Assembly: GCA_002431355.1 (NCBI GenBank)
Contig: DJEQ01000053.1
Location: 3,773 to 24,012 of the forward strand
Length of the DNA: 20,240 nt
Source: Oribacterium sp. UBA5894
Lineage (GTDB): Bacteria > Bacillota > Clostridia > Lachnospirales > Lachnospiraceae
Direction: 5' to 3'
The notes under the pieces were generated by a model. That model saw nothing but the letters and a program-made list of their open reading frames with translations, made no database searches and was not told where the DNA came from. Position numbers and translations under genes: made by a program. Shown here in pieces: positions 1 through 7,224 of this stretch (position 1 is its first letter; each line of letters starts with the position of its first letter).

Positions 1-1
1 C

Positions 2-41
2 GACGATGCCAGCGCCGAAGGCGCATTGACATGGCATCGTC
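2..41. other. Compound stem-loop upstream of the RraA-family gene
   Basis: A perfect 10-bp stem, GACGATGCCA at 2-11 with TGGCATCGTC at 32-41, encloses a second 5-bp stem, GCGCC at 12-16 with GGCGC at 20-24, closed by a GAA loop. A 7-nt bulge lies on the 3' side. No clear T-run follows, so it is not a textbook terminator. It could be the end of an upstream transcript, a processing site, or a leader structure ahead of the gene starting at 72. What lies to the left is not visible. Confidence 0.5.
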
Positions 42-71
42 TCATTGTACTGATACAGGAGGAACGGAAAA

Positions 72-692
72 ATGATAGAAGAAATGAAAACACTCATTGA
101 AGAGCTGCGTAGCTTTACAGTGCCGGAGCTTTGTGATGGAATGAAGCTGTATCATGTAATGGATGCGTGTATTCAGTCCCGTGTGGGTAATGCACACATT
201 GTGGGGCCTGCAGTGACGGTCGATGTACCCGCTGGGGAAGGTGGCTTTGTTGCAGATGCCATCCCGGCACTTCAGCCAGGGGATGTGCTCGTGATTGCCG
301 GGAAGGGCAACTGTGCCTCCTCCTACTGGGGAGATCATCGCTCAATCTGTGCAAAGATGCTGGGAGCCGAGGGCGTCGTGATCGATGGAGCCTTTCGTGA
401 TGTTGAGGGCTGTGAGGAGATCGGCTTCCCAATCTTTGCGAAGGGCCTGACCGCAGGCACAGCGCTCAAGTCTGGAGTCGGCCTGCTCAACGTTCCGGTG
501 GCCTGTGGCAATCAGGTGGTGATGCCGGGAGATATCATCTGCGGAGATCGAAATGGTGTGCTGGTGCTGCGCCCAGAAGAAGCGCGTGAGGCGATGGCGC
601 GGGCACTCGATAAGCGGAAACGCCAGGTGGCAACGATTGAGGAGATGCGCGCGACTGGAAAGGTGCTCACAAAGGTGAAGAAAAGCCTATAA
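72..692 (+). CDS. RraA-family aldolase/decarboxylase-like protein
   Basis: This 206-residue protein has the RraA/HMG-aldolase fold signature: SYWGDHRSICAKMLGAEG at about 84-101, GVVIDGAFRD with the conserved Arg109-Asp110 pair, and the C-terminal CGDRNGVLVLRPEE stretch. Members of the family either inhibit RNase E (RraA proper) or are metal-dependent aldolases that cleave 4-hydroxy-4-methyl-2-oxoglutarate and decarboxylate oxaloacetate. The metal-site Arg-Asp pair is present, so an enzymatic role is reasonable. In this setting it could decarboxylate oxaloacetate or cleave a branched hydroxy-acid; that is inference. The start is set by AGGAGGAA at 57-64. A carboxylate carrier gene follows 176 bp downstream. 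Confidence 0.8.
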   Translation: MIEEMKTLIEELRSFTVPELCDGMKLYHVMDACIQSRVGNAHIVGPAVTVDVPAGEGGFVADAIPALQPGDVLVIAGKGNCASSYWGDHRSICAKMLGAEGVVIDGAFRDVEGCEEIGFPIFAKGLTAGTALKSGVGLLNVPVACGNQVVMPGDIICGDRNGVLVLRPEEAREAMARALDKRKRQVATIEEMRATGKVLTKVKKSL

Positions 693-868
693 GCGATTCG
701 TATAACTTCCATATAGAAAATTGATGTGGCCTTTTGGGAAAATCGACGTATACTGAGAAAACAGCCCTGTGGGTGTCCGGCAGAAAAGGCCTGGACGAAG
801 GATGAAATCGAAGCGCCGAAGAACGCGAAGGCGGGCAGGGCGTGTACGCGAAAGGATACGAATATACG

Positions 869-1813
869 ATGGAAAACCTGATTTTTAGTCTTAATGCGAC
901 AATGCCGATCTTTCTCATGATGGTGCTCGGCTACGTTCTTCATCAGATTGGCTGGCTGGATACGGATTTCGCCAGTAAGCTGAATAAATTTGTTTTTCTG
1001 ATCCCACTGCCGGTGAACCTTTTTGTGCAGGTTTCGGCGCTCGACATTCGTGCGGCCTGGGATACGAAATTTGTGGTGTTCTGCTTTGTCGCAACGCTGT
1101 TGAGCGTTCTGGCGGCTGCACTTTGCTCACTTTTTATGAAAAATCATGCCGAGCGCGGCGAGTTTGTACAGGCAGCCTATCGCTCGAGTGCGTCTCTTTT
1201 AGGCGTTGCGTTCATTGAAAACATCTATGGAACGGCAGGCATGGCGCCGCTCATGATCATCGGGGCGGTACCGCTCTACAATGTCATGGCCGTCATCGCA
1301 CTGAGTGTGACCGATCCGGAGAACAGCGAACTCGATCAGAAGACACTGATGAAGACGGTACGTGGCATCGCGACGAATCCGATCATCCTCGGTATTCTCG
1401 TGGGTCTTCTGTGGTCCCTTCTTCACCTTCCACAGCCGAAGATCCTGATGACCACCTGCAGTAAGATCGGCGCCCTGGGAACACCACTCGGTCTCATGGC
1501 GATGGGCGCGATGTTTGACTTTCGAAAGGCCTTCGGTAAGCTGGGACCGGCCGCGGGCGCAAGCTTCCTGAAGCTGATCGGCTTTAACCTGGTGTTTCTT
1601 CCACTCGCGATTGCGATGGGCTTCCGTGAGGAAAAGCTGGTGGCAGTCCTTGTGATGCTTGGCTCCGCTACGACGGTGAGCTGCTATGTGATGGCGCGGA
1701 ACATGCACCATGAGGGAACATTGACCTCCTCTACCGTGATGCTGACGACGCTTTTCAGTGCGTTTACGCTCACCTTCTGGCTGTGGCTTGTGAAGACGCT
1801 GGGACTGATGTGA
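869..1813 (+). CDS. AEC-family (auxin efflux carrier type) carboxylate transporter
   Basis: This 314-residue hydrophobic protein has roughly ten predicted membrane segments. It begins with the typical AEC start (SLNATMPIFLMMVLGYVLHQ) and carries FVQAAYRSSASLLGVAF, the family's conserved mid-protein segment. Characterised AEC members include malate permeases, so transport of an organic acid across the inner membrane is the best guess; the substrate cannot be read from the sequence. ATG at 869 was chosen over an in-frame GTG at 842 because the protein then starts at the usual place and AAAGGA lies 12 nt upstream. A strong terminator follows directly. It may supply substrate to the enzymes downstream, as no other transporter lies in the window. 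Confidence 0.85.
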   Translation: MENLIFSLNATMPIFLMMVLGYVLHQIGWLDTDFASKLNKFVFLIPLPVNLFVQVSALDIRAAWDTKFVVFCFVATLLSVLAAALCSLFMKNHAERGEFVQAAYRSSASLLGVAFIENIYGTAGMAPLMIIGAVPLYNVMAVIALSVTDPENSELDQKTLMKTVRGIATNPIILGILVGLLWSLLHLPQPKILMTTCSKIGALGTPLGLMAMGAMFDFRKAFGKLGPAAGASFLKLIGFNLVFLPLAIAMGFREEKLVAVLVMLGSATTVSCYVMARNMHHEGTLTSSTVMLTTLFSAFTLTFWLWLVKTLGLM

Positions 1814-1833
1814 ACAACTGGATAAGGCAGTAG

Positions 1834-1886
1834 AGGACGTGGAAATCGATCAGAGCTTCGGTGCGATCGATCCACGTCCTTTTTTA
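1834..1886 (+). terminator. Rho-independent terminator after the AEC carrier
   Basis: A 10-bp perfect stem, AGGACGTGGA at 1834-1843 with TCCACGTCCT at 1871-1880, is followed by a run of six T. A second dyad, TCGATC at 1846-1851 with GATCGA at 1865-1870, extends the hairpin inward. It separates the carrier gene from the LysR gene. Confidence 0.88.
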
Positions 1887-1953
1887 GAAGCATGGGGTGA
1901 AAGAGCAGGATTCTACATGCGTGAATCGCCCACGCTTTTTACAGGAATACGAT

Positions 1954-2892
1954 ATGGAATATAAACAGTTCAAATATGTATTAAAGATTGCGGAGCTTGG
2001 GAATCTGACGAAGGCGGCCGAAGAGCTGTATATTACGCAGCCCTCCCTCAGTCATTATATCGCACGCGTAGAGGAAGAAATGGGAACGCAGCTCTTTGAT
2101 CGTTCCACGAACCCGCTGACCCTGACACCGGCAGGAGAACACTACTGTGAGACCGCACGGATGATTTTAAAGCTGGATGCAAAGCTTCGGAAGGATGTAT
2201 CAGACATTGCGGAAAACAAGGTGGGAACGCTCCTTCTCGGCATGTCCCACGCACGGGCAGCCTATTTCCTTCCTTATATTTTTCCGCCCTTTCTAGAACG
2301 GTATCCACGCATCGAGATTCGAACGAAGGAGCAGCGCTCGAGCCTTCTGGAGGAGTATGTGGCGCAGGGAAGCTGTGACCTGGCGGTGATGCCACTCCCG
2401 CTCAGCGGGAAATATACCTTAAAGGCTGAGTCGGTAATGAAGGAGGAGCTCCTGCTTGTTTCGGGAAAGGCACTGCCCCATCATGTTCGGGAGGACGGGC
2501 GGCCCTATGTGAACTTCGAGGTGCTCAATGGCCAGCAGTTCACGCTGCTTCATCCCGGGCATGGCGTGCGGATGGCACTGGATGCAATTTTTATGGAGCA
2601 TGAGGTGCATCCGGGACATGTTTTTGAAACGACAAGTAACGAAGTGGCGTATCGACTGTCCACGGCGGGGGTTGGCATTGCCATCGTGCCAGAGTCCACG
2701 ATTCTACTGTCGGCTGCGGTCGAAAGGCCGTATATGTATTCCCTTACGGAGCGCGGGCTGTTCTGGCACATTGCCGCAGTTTACAGAGACGAGAATTATC
2801 TGACAGAACCACAGCGGTATCTGATCGAGCTGATGAAGACACAGTTTATGAGGGCAGAGCATCGGCAGCAGGGGGACGGAACGGTGGCCTGA
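1954..2892 (+). CDS. LysR-family transcriptional regulator (first of three)
   Basis: This 312-residue protein has an N-terminal winged helix-turn-helix (LTKAAEELYITQPSLSHYIA, about residues 18-37, followed by FDRSTNPLTLTPAGE) and a C-terminal substrate-binding-like effector domain from about residue 90. Length and layout are standard for LysR regulators, which usually bind an organic acid and control nearby genes. ATG at 1954 is preferred to the in-frame GTG at 1897: it begins with the conserved MEYKQFKYVL helix and has AGGAA 6-7 nt upstream. It lies between the carrier gene and the dehydrogenase gene in the same orientation, so it may control either. No clear promoter or operator was found in front of it. 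It resembles the second LysR of this window more than the third. Confidence 0.9.
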   Translation: MEYKQFKYVLKIAELGNLTKAAEELYITQPSLSHYIARVEEEMGTQLFDRSTNPLTLTPAGEHYCETARMILKLDAKLRKDVSDIAENKVGTLLLGMSHARAAYFLPYIFPPFLERYPRIEIRTKEQRSSLLEEYVAQGSCDLAVMPLPLSGKYTLKAESVMKEELLLVSGKALPHHVREDGRPYVNFEVLNGQQFTLLHPGHGVRMALDAIFMEHEVHPGHVFETTSNEVAYRLSTAGVGIAIVPESTILLSAAVERPYMYSLTERGLFWHIAAVYRDENYLTEPQRYLIELMKTQFMRAEHRQQGDGTVA

Positions 2893-2915
2893 GGCGATAA
2901 ACGAGAAGCACTGCG

Positions 2916-2935
2916 TCATGTCATTTAGGACATGA
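2916..2935. repeat. Short inverted repeat after the first LysR gene
   Basis: TCATGTC at 2916-2922 and GACATGA at 2929-2935 form a perfect 7-bp dyad around ATTTAG. It lies 23 bp after the LysR stop codon and about 155 bp before the dehydrogenase gene. It has no T-run, so an operator is as likely as an RNA hairpin. The rest of the 196-bp gap is purine-rich and shows no good promoter. Confidence 0.35.
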
Positions 2936-3088
2936 GAAGCATGGAGAAGCAGGCATTTCACAGAAGAGCAGGAAACCAGTACCATAGAGCCATAAGAAAT
3001 CAAGAGCGGCTTCCACTGGAAGGGTGGAGGTGTGGGAGACCATCGAAGAGATGGCACAGCATCGGCAGACGATGCGAAAGGAGAGCAT

Positions 3089-4171
3089 ATGGTGTACAAG
3101 ATTGGTTTATGCTATGGGGATGCGATTGGACCGGAAATTACAAAGGCAACCGAGGTCGTGATGAAGGCAGCTGTGAAGAAGGCTGGTGTCGAGGTGGAGT
3201 GGCCGGTTTACCCGATGGGCTGGGAAGGCATTCAAAAATATGGAGACCCGGTTCCACAGGTGACGAAGGATGGACTGGCCACCTGCCATGGCTGGGTTTT
3301 TGCACCGCATGATTCGGCAGCATATCCAGAGGAGCAGTTCCGCAAGCTGAATCCATCGGGAGAGATGCGTCATTATTTTGATCTGTATGCCAACAAGCGT
3401 CCGGCCAAGGTGTATCCGGGCGAAGCAAAAAAGAAGAGCCATGTGGGCGATGATGTCGACATTGTGGTCTATCGTGAAAACACCGAAGGATTTCTTCCAG
3501 ACCGAAACATGTTTAAGGGCTATGGTGAAGTGATGCCAAACGAGGATATGGTTCTTTCCATGTCCGTAATCACACGGAAGGGAACGGAGCGTGTGGCACG
3601 CGAAGCCTTTAAGACGGCGATGAAGAGAAAGAAGCATCTCACCATCGTTCATAAGGCCAATGTCGTCAAGATGGCAGGTGATCTCTGGAGATCCACCATC
3701 AAGGAGCTGGGCGCACGTGAATTCCCGGAGGTACGGATCGATGATTTCCATATCGATGCCATGACCGCACATCTGGTACGTCATCCACAGGACTTTGATG
3801 TCATCGTCTGCACGAATCTTTTTGGAGACATTGTCTCGGACCTCGTGGGCGAGCTGACCGGTTCCCTGGGCCTGGGACCTGGCATCAATACAAACGATCA
3901 TCAGTGCATGGCACAGGCTGCCCATGGCTCGGCACCTGACATTGCCGGAAAGAATATCGCAAACCCGACAGGACTGATGCTGAGTGCGTCAATGATGTTT
4001 GACTGGCTTGCAGATCGCTACGAGGACGCAAAGCTCCATGAGGTTGCACGTCTCATGGAGGAGAATGTTCTGAAGTCCATGGAAGAGGGCTTCGTTACAC
4101 CGGACATGAAGGGCACCGCATCCTGCTCCGGCTATGGTGACCACATCGCGGAGCTGATTGAAAAGGCCTGA
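3089..4171 (+). CDS. NAD-type isocitrate/isopropylmalate-family dehydrogenase
   Basis: This 360-residue beta-decarboxylating dehydrogenase matches the family in length. Seen: FDLYANKRP (98-105) with substrate Arg, YRENTEGF (128-135), VHKANVVK with the catalytic Lys189, NLFGDIVSDL with metal-binding Asp247 and Asp251, and HGSAPDIAGKNIANP (279-293). The Asp-Ile pair in HGSAPDI is the NAD-specific version; NADP enzymes carry Lys-Tyr there. The family oxidises and decarboxylates 2-hydroxy acids such as isocitrate, isopropylmalate, homoisocitrate and tartrate. The substrate loop (KLNPSGEMRHY) fits neither classic isocitrate nor isopropylmalate enzymes, and the catalytic Tyr expected two residues after RENTEG is Leu136. 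ATG at 3089 is chosen because AAAGGAG sits at 3077-3083. A terminator follows within about 180 bp. The substrate is unknown. Confidence 0.85.
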   Translation: MVYKIGLCYGDAIGPEITKATEVVMKAAVKKAGVEVEWPVYPMGWEGIQKYGDPVPQVTKDGLATCHGWVFAPHDSAAYPEEQFRKLNPSGEMRHYFDLYANKRPAKVYPGEAKKKSHVGDDVDIVVYRENTEGFLPDRNMFKGYGEVMPNEDMVLSMSVITRKGTERVAREAFKTAMKRKKHLTIVHKANVVKMAGDLWRSTIKELGAREFPEVRIDDFHIDAMTAHLVRHPQDFDVIVCTNLFGDIVSDLVGELTGSLGLGPGINTNDHQCMAQAAHGSAPDIAGKNIANPTGLMLSASMMFDWLADRYEDAKLHEVARLMEENVLKSMEEGFVTPDMKGTASCSGYGDHIAELIEKA

Positions 4172-4492
4172 CGTCTGCGGGTATGCCGGAGGGGGATCTG
4201 CTGAAAAGGCGTCGGTACATCCGACGGTTACAGGAGCTTTATGCCGAAACGGAATAATGCGCAATGACGAAATGCCATTTCAGAATAGAAGGCATCGAAC
4301 GTAGAATGAAGGATAGAACGTCCGCGACCGAAGAGAGGAGCGGAGAGGCGGAGGACGGGAGTTCTCCGCCTTTATTGATACGGAAAGCCGGGAACGCAAG
4401 GGACGAATCGCGAGGCATGCACGGCTGTGGATGCAATCGAAGTCGCGGAAGGCGCAGAGAGACGGGGCAGGTACGTGAGAGGAGAAGTTACT
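4172..4492. other. 321-bp gap between the dehydrogenase and aldolase genes
   Basis: No credible gene lies here. It holds a small 6-bp hairpin (CGTCGG at 4210-4215 with CCGACG at 4221-4226), the terminator at 4346-4376, and a purine-rich stretch leading to the aldolase ribosome binding site (GAGAGGAGAAG, about 4477-4487). A TTGATA box occurs at 4375-4380, but no matching -10 follows, so the promoter of the aldolase operon was not located. Confidence 0.6.
4346..4376 (+). terminator. Rho-independent terminator after the dehydrogenase
   Basis: AGGCGGAG at 4346-4353 pairs with CTCCGCCT at 4364-4371; the stem extends inward through GAC/GTT, with one G-T pair, to a GGGA loop. TTTATT follows. This ends the LysR-dehydrogenase unit and implies a separate promoter, or partial read-through, for the aldolase-kinase operon. 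Confidence 0.78.
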
Positions 4493-5125
4493 ATGGAAAA
4501 GGAAAAGCGGGAAATCATCGAGACAGGGAAGTGGATCATGGAGAAGCAGCTCACCTGGGGAACGAGCGGAAACATCAGTGCGCGGGAGGGTGATCGTATC
4601 TATGTGACGGCGAGTGGCACGGTGCTGGGGGATCTTCATGAGGAGGATATCACGGTCGTGGATCTGGAGGGACAGGTGCTGGAGGGCCGGAAGCCGTCAA
4701 AGGAGACGGGCATGCATCTCGAGGTCTATCGAAAGTGTCCGGAGGTCGCAGCCGTTGTGCATGCCAGTCCGTTCTGGACGACCTTTCTGGCCTGCACGAA
4801 GCTTGAACTGAAAACAAAGCTGTTTATCGAATCCATGTACTACGATGAACAGGTTCTGCGGATTCCATATTTCCATGCCGGCTCAAAGGAGCTTGCGGAA
4901 GCGGTTTCGAACGTGGCGGACCAGACGCACGTGATTCTGATGGAGCACCATGGCGTGCTGTGCTATGACCGGAATCTGAAGGAATGTCGTGCCGCTCTCG
5001 AGGTGACGGACAATGTCTGTCACATGAATCTGATGGCGCAGAGTGCAGGCATCGTACTCGAGACGCTTCCGGAGGAAACCGTCCGGGATTTTCTTGAGGG
5101 TGGATACTATAAGAAGAGGAGATGA
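4493..5125 (+). CDS. Class II aldolase/adducin-family protein, OtnC-like
   Basis: This 210-residue protein has the AraD/FucA-type class II aldolase layout: TWGTSGNISARE (21-32), TASG (39-42), PSKETGMHLE with the catalytic-type Glu71, VVHASPFWTT (88-97), HAGSKELAEAV and MEHHGVLCYD with His153. Relatives cleave or decarboxylate sugar phosphates; beside a DUF1537 kinase they usually act as 3-oxo-tetronate 4-phosphate decarboxylases (OtnC). The Zn site normally needs His-x-His plus a distal His. Here the pair reads His90-Ala-Ser92, so one metal ligand seems to be lost. ATG at 4493 is set by GAGAGGAGAAG just upstream; an in-frame upstream ATG at 4427 lacks such a site. Its stop codon abuts the kinase start, so the two are translated together. 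Confidence 0.82.
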   Translation: MEKEKREIIETGKWIMEKQLTWGTSGNISAREGDRIYVTASGTVLGDLHEEDITVVDLEGQVLEGRKPSKETGMHLEVYRKCPEVAAVVHASPFWTTFLACTKLELKTKLFIESMYYDEQVLRIPYFHAGSKELAEAVSNVADQTHVILMEHHGVLCYDRNLKECRAALEVTDNVCHMNLMAQSAGIVLETLPEETVRDFLEGGYYKKRR

Positions 5126-5127
5126 AG

Positions 5128-6489
5128 ATGGCAGAGATTTTTTTAGGCGTAGTGGCCGATGATTTTACGGGCGCGAGTGATGCAGCCTCGATGCTGGCGG
5201 AAGCGGGGGTACCCACCGTCCTCTTTAATGGTATTCCAGACAAGCTTCCCGCACTTCGTGAGGATATCCGGGCGATCGTCGTGGCAGAGAAAACGAGAAC
5301 GATTCCTGCGGAAGAGGCGGTAAAGGAAATGCTTGCGGCCTTTGACTGGCTGCGTGCCCGCGGTGCAAAGCAGCTGTACTTTAAGTACTGTGCCACCTTT
5401 GATTCGACCGCAAAGGGCAACATTGGCCCTGTGGCGGATGCGGTGATGAAGAAGTACAGCATTCCGTATACGGTGCTCGCCCCGGCGCTTCCGGTTAATG
5501 GGCGTACCGTGAGGGATGGACAGCTGTATGTGAATGGTATTCCACTTTCAGAGAGTCACATGCGAAATCATCCGCTGACGCCGATGCGGGAGTCCGATGT
5601 CTGCCGTCTTATCGAGATGCAGTCGCCGCACAGGGGCTATCAGGTCCGCATCGAGGAGCTCAAAAGCTGGAGGAGCGGACATGCACAGGTCGCGAGTCGG
5701 AGCAGCCTGGATGCAGAGACACGCAGAGAGAAGTATTATCTTGTGCCGGATTACTATGAAAATGCGCATGGAGACCTTATTGCCGAGACCTTCGGCACGC
5801 TTCCGTTTCTGACGGGGGGTTCCGGACTCTGTGGCGCGCTGGGACGTCGCTATGTGCGGCTCCATCCAGCACTTCAGGAGGTCAATGCAGGCGACGCGAA
5901 TGCAGCCCATGAGAGACGACAGGCGGAACATACCATAGGGGAAACGAAGCTGGAAAAATCCGAGACATTGCCCCACGAGCACGAGACGCTGCTTCTCGCA
6001 GGAAGCTGTTCGAAAATCACGCTGGAGCAGATTGCGGATTATCAGGAAAAGGGAAAAACGGATCTTTTCATCGATCCGGTAAAGCTTGTTCAGGGTGAGA
6101 TCGATGCAGCCACGATTTTTTCCGCGGTGCAGGCAGCAGGCGATGCCGTGCTGGTTTACAGCTCACAGAAGCCGGAGGAAATGCGGAAGACACAGGAGCT
6201 TGGCCTCGAGCAGGTATCAGAAAGGCTGGAGAGCACGATGGGAGAGCTGGCGCACCGTGCCGTTTTGGATGGCTACACGCGCATCATTTCCGCCGGTGGT
6301 GAGACCGGTGGCGCCGTCACGAAGGCGCTCGGCTATACGGCCTTTTACATCGGAAAGAGCGTGGCACCGGGGGTTCCGATCATGACGCCCGTGGAAAATC
6401 CGAAGCTTCGCCTCGTGCTGAAATCGGGCGGCTTTGGCCAGAAGGACTTTTTTGAACGTGCAGTGAAGATGACGGAGGATGAAAAATGA
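5128..6489 (+). CDS. Four-carbon acid sugar kinase family protein (DUF1537, OtnK/DtnK-like)
   Basis: This 453-residue protein has both DUF1537 domains. The N-terminal part opens with GVVADDFTGASDAA (7-20) and contains LPVNGRTVRDGQLYVNG. The C-terminal nucleotide-binding part has LLLAGSCSKIT, SAGGETGGAVTKALG, APGVPIMTP and a terminal GFGQKDFF. Characterised members phosphorylate D-threonate, D-erythronate or 3-oxo-tetronates with ATP in the cytoplasm; the product goes to a decarboxylase or dehydrogenase. ATG at 5128 fits the GAGGAG site at 5115-5120 better than ATG at 5122, which lies immediately after it. It is flanked by the aldolase (2-bp gap) and the racemase-fold gene (4-bp overlap), a translationally coupled set. 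The exact acid-sugar substrate cannot be told; the neighbour set is not a standard threonate one. Confidence 0.9.
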   Translation: MAEIFLGVVADDFTGASDAASMLAEAGVPTVLFNGIPDKLPALREDIRAIVVAEKTRTIPAEEAVKEMLAAFDWLRARGAKQLYFKYCATFDSTAKGNIGPVADAVMKKYSIPYTVLAPALPVNGRTVRDGQLYVNGIPLSESHMRNHPLTPMRESDVCRLIEMQSPHRGYQVRIEELKSWRSGHAQVASRSSLDAETRREKYYLVPDYYENAHGDLIAETFGTLPFLTGGSGLCGALGRRYVRLHPALQEVNAGDANAAHERRQAEHTIGETKLEKSETLPHEHETLLLAGSCSKITLEQIADYQEKGKTDLFIDPVKLVQGEIDAATIFSAVQAAGDAVLVYSSQKPEEMRKTQELGLEQVSERLESTMGELAHRAVLDGYTRIISAGGETGGAVTKALGYTAFYIGKSVAPGVPIMTPVENPKLRLVLKSGGFGQKDFFERAVKMTEDEK

Positions 6490-7148
6490 GTGAAAAGAAA
6501 ACCATTGCACTGGTGAGCTCGACCATCAATGCGGTTGGTCCGATGACAGCGTATATTCGGAAGACCGCACCCGATCTCAAGGTCGTCAATTACCTGGACG
6601 GCGGCATGATGGCGAAGGTGAAGCAGGACGGCGGGATCACGCCGGAAACCATCAAGCGCTTTACGGACATGATTGCCAATGCCTTCGCCGATGGGGCGGA
6701 TGGTGTCATCATGACCTGTACGATCTTCAGCCCGTGGGCCCAGGCCTTCACGGAGACCTATCATCAGCCGGTGGTACCGGCTGATATCGCCATGCTCGAC
6801 AACGCGTCGAAATGTCCGGGTCGAACCGCCATCATCTGTACCTTCGAAGGAACCGTTGAAACGACACGGAATGGCTACTTCACGTATCGCCGGAAGAACG
6901 GAATGCCGGAGGAGGTCGATATGTATCCGGTGCCGACGGCGTTTGAAGCGGCCCAGCGAGGCGACATGGACGAGTGCAACCGGATCGTTGTCGAGAAGAT
7001 TCAGGAGCTGGATCCGCAGTACGACCAGATCGTGCTTGCGCAGATCTCCATGTCCGGTGCGGCCACGCTCATCGAGCCGAAGCATGCGAAGCTCTTCACG
7101 AGTCCATCGGAGGCTCTTCAGGAAATGCTGGAGAAGCTGAAAGCGTAA
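6486..7148 (+). CDS. Asp/Glu-racemase-fold protein of unknown reaction
   Basis: This 220-residue protein has the Asp/Glu/hydantoin racemase layout of two similar halves. The first-half catalytic motif is present (GVIMTCTIFSPW with Cys78). The matching second-half position, normally in a GCT-like motif, reads LAQISMSGAA (184-193), so the second catalytic Cys is absent. True racemases and maleate isomerases need both cysteines, while arylmalonate decarboxylases work with one, though on the other half. A racemase is therefore unlikely; a one-cysteine decarboxylase, isomerase or related carbanion enzyme is possible. It overlaps the kinase stop by 4 bp (ATGA) and has GGAGG at 6474-6478, so it belongs to the same operon and probably acts on the same substrate class. 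Confidence 0.8.
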   Translation: MSEKKTIALVSSTINAVGPMTAYIRKTAPDLKVVNYLDGGMMAKVKQDGGITPETIKRFTDMIANAFADGADGVIMTCTIFSPWAQAFTETYHQPVVPADIAMLDNASKCPGRTAIICTFEGTVETTRNGYFTYRRKNGMPEEVDMYPVPTAFEAAQRGDMDECNRIVVEKIQELDPQYDQIVLAQISMSGAATLIEPKHAKLFTSPSEALQEMLEKLKA

Positions 7149-7185
7149 GTATAGAATCCATCTATGAAAGAAACGTGTTCGGATA

Positions 7186-7191
7186 TATAAT
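7186..7191 (+). promoter_or_regulatory. Possible -10 box for the second LysR gene
   Basis: A perfect TATAAT lies 34 bp before the LysR start at 7225. The -35 region at proper spacing (TATGAA, about 7163-7168) is poor. No terminator separates the racemase-fold gene from the LysR gene, so read-through from the operon may also transcribe it. Confidence 0.45.
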
Positions 7192-7224
7192 AGCGGTGAT
7201 ATTTTTCTGATGGAGGAACCCCCT

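Noticed and set aside
26..54. TTGACA at 26-31 as a promoter for the RraA-family gene
   Set aside because: A -10 at proper spacing (about 49-54) would start RNA inside the ribosome binding site at 57-64, and no good -10 sequence is present there.
721..754. TTGATG (721-726) and TATACT (749-754) as the AEC carrier promoter
   Set aside because: The spacer is 22 bp, too long for a normal promoter. TATACT alone could still be a weak -10, but it is not enough to call.
2932..3312. Plus-strand open frame of 126 codons starting in the gap before the dehydrogenase
   Set aside because: It overlaps the dehydrogenase gene in another frame, has no ribosome binding site and shows an Arg/Trp-rich, domain-free sequence.
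3107..3925. Minus-strand open frame of 272 codons opposite the dehydrogenase
   Set aside because: The plus-strand protein carries clear dehydrogenase motifs over the same stretch; the antisense frame is rich in His, Cys and Met with no domain, as expected for a shadow.
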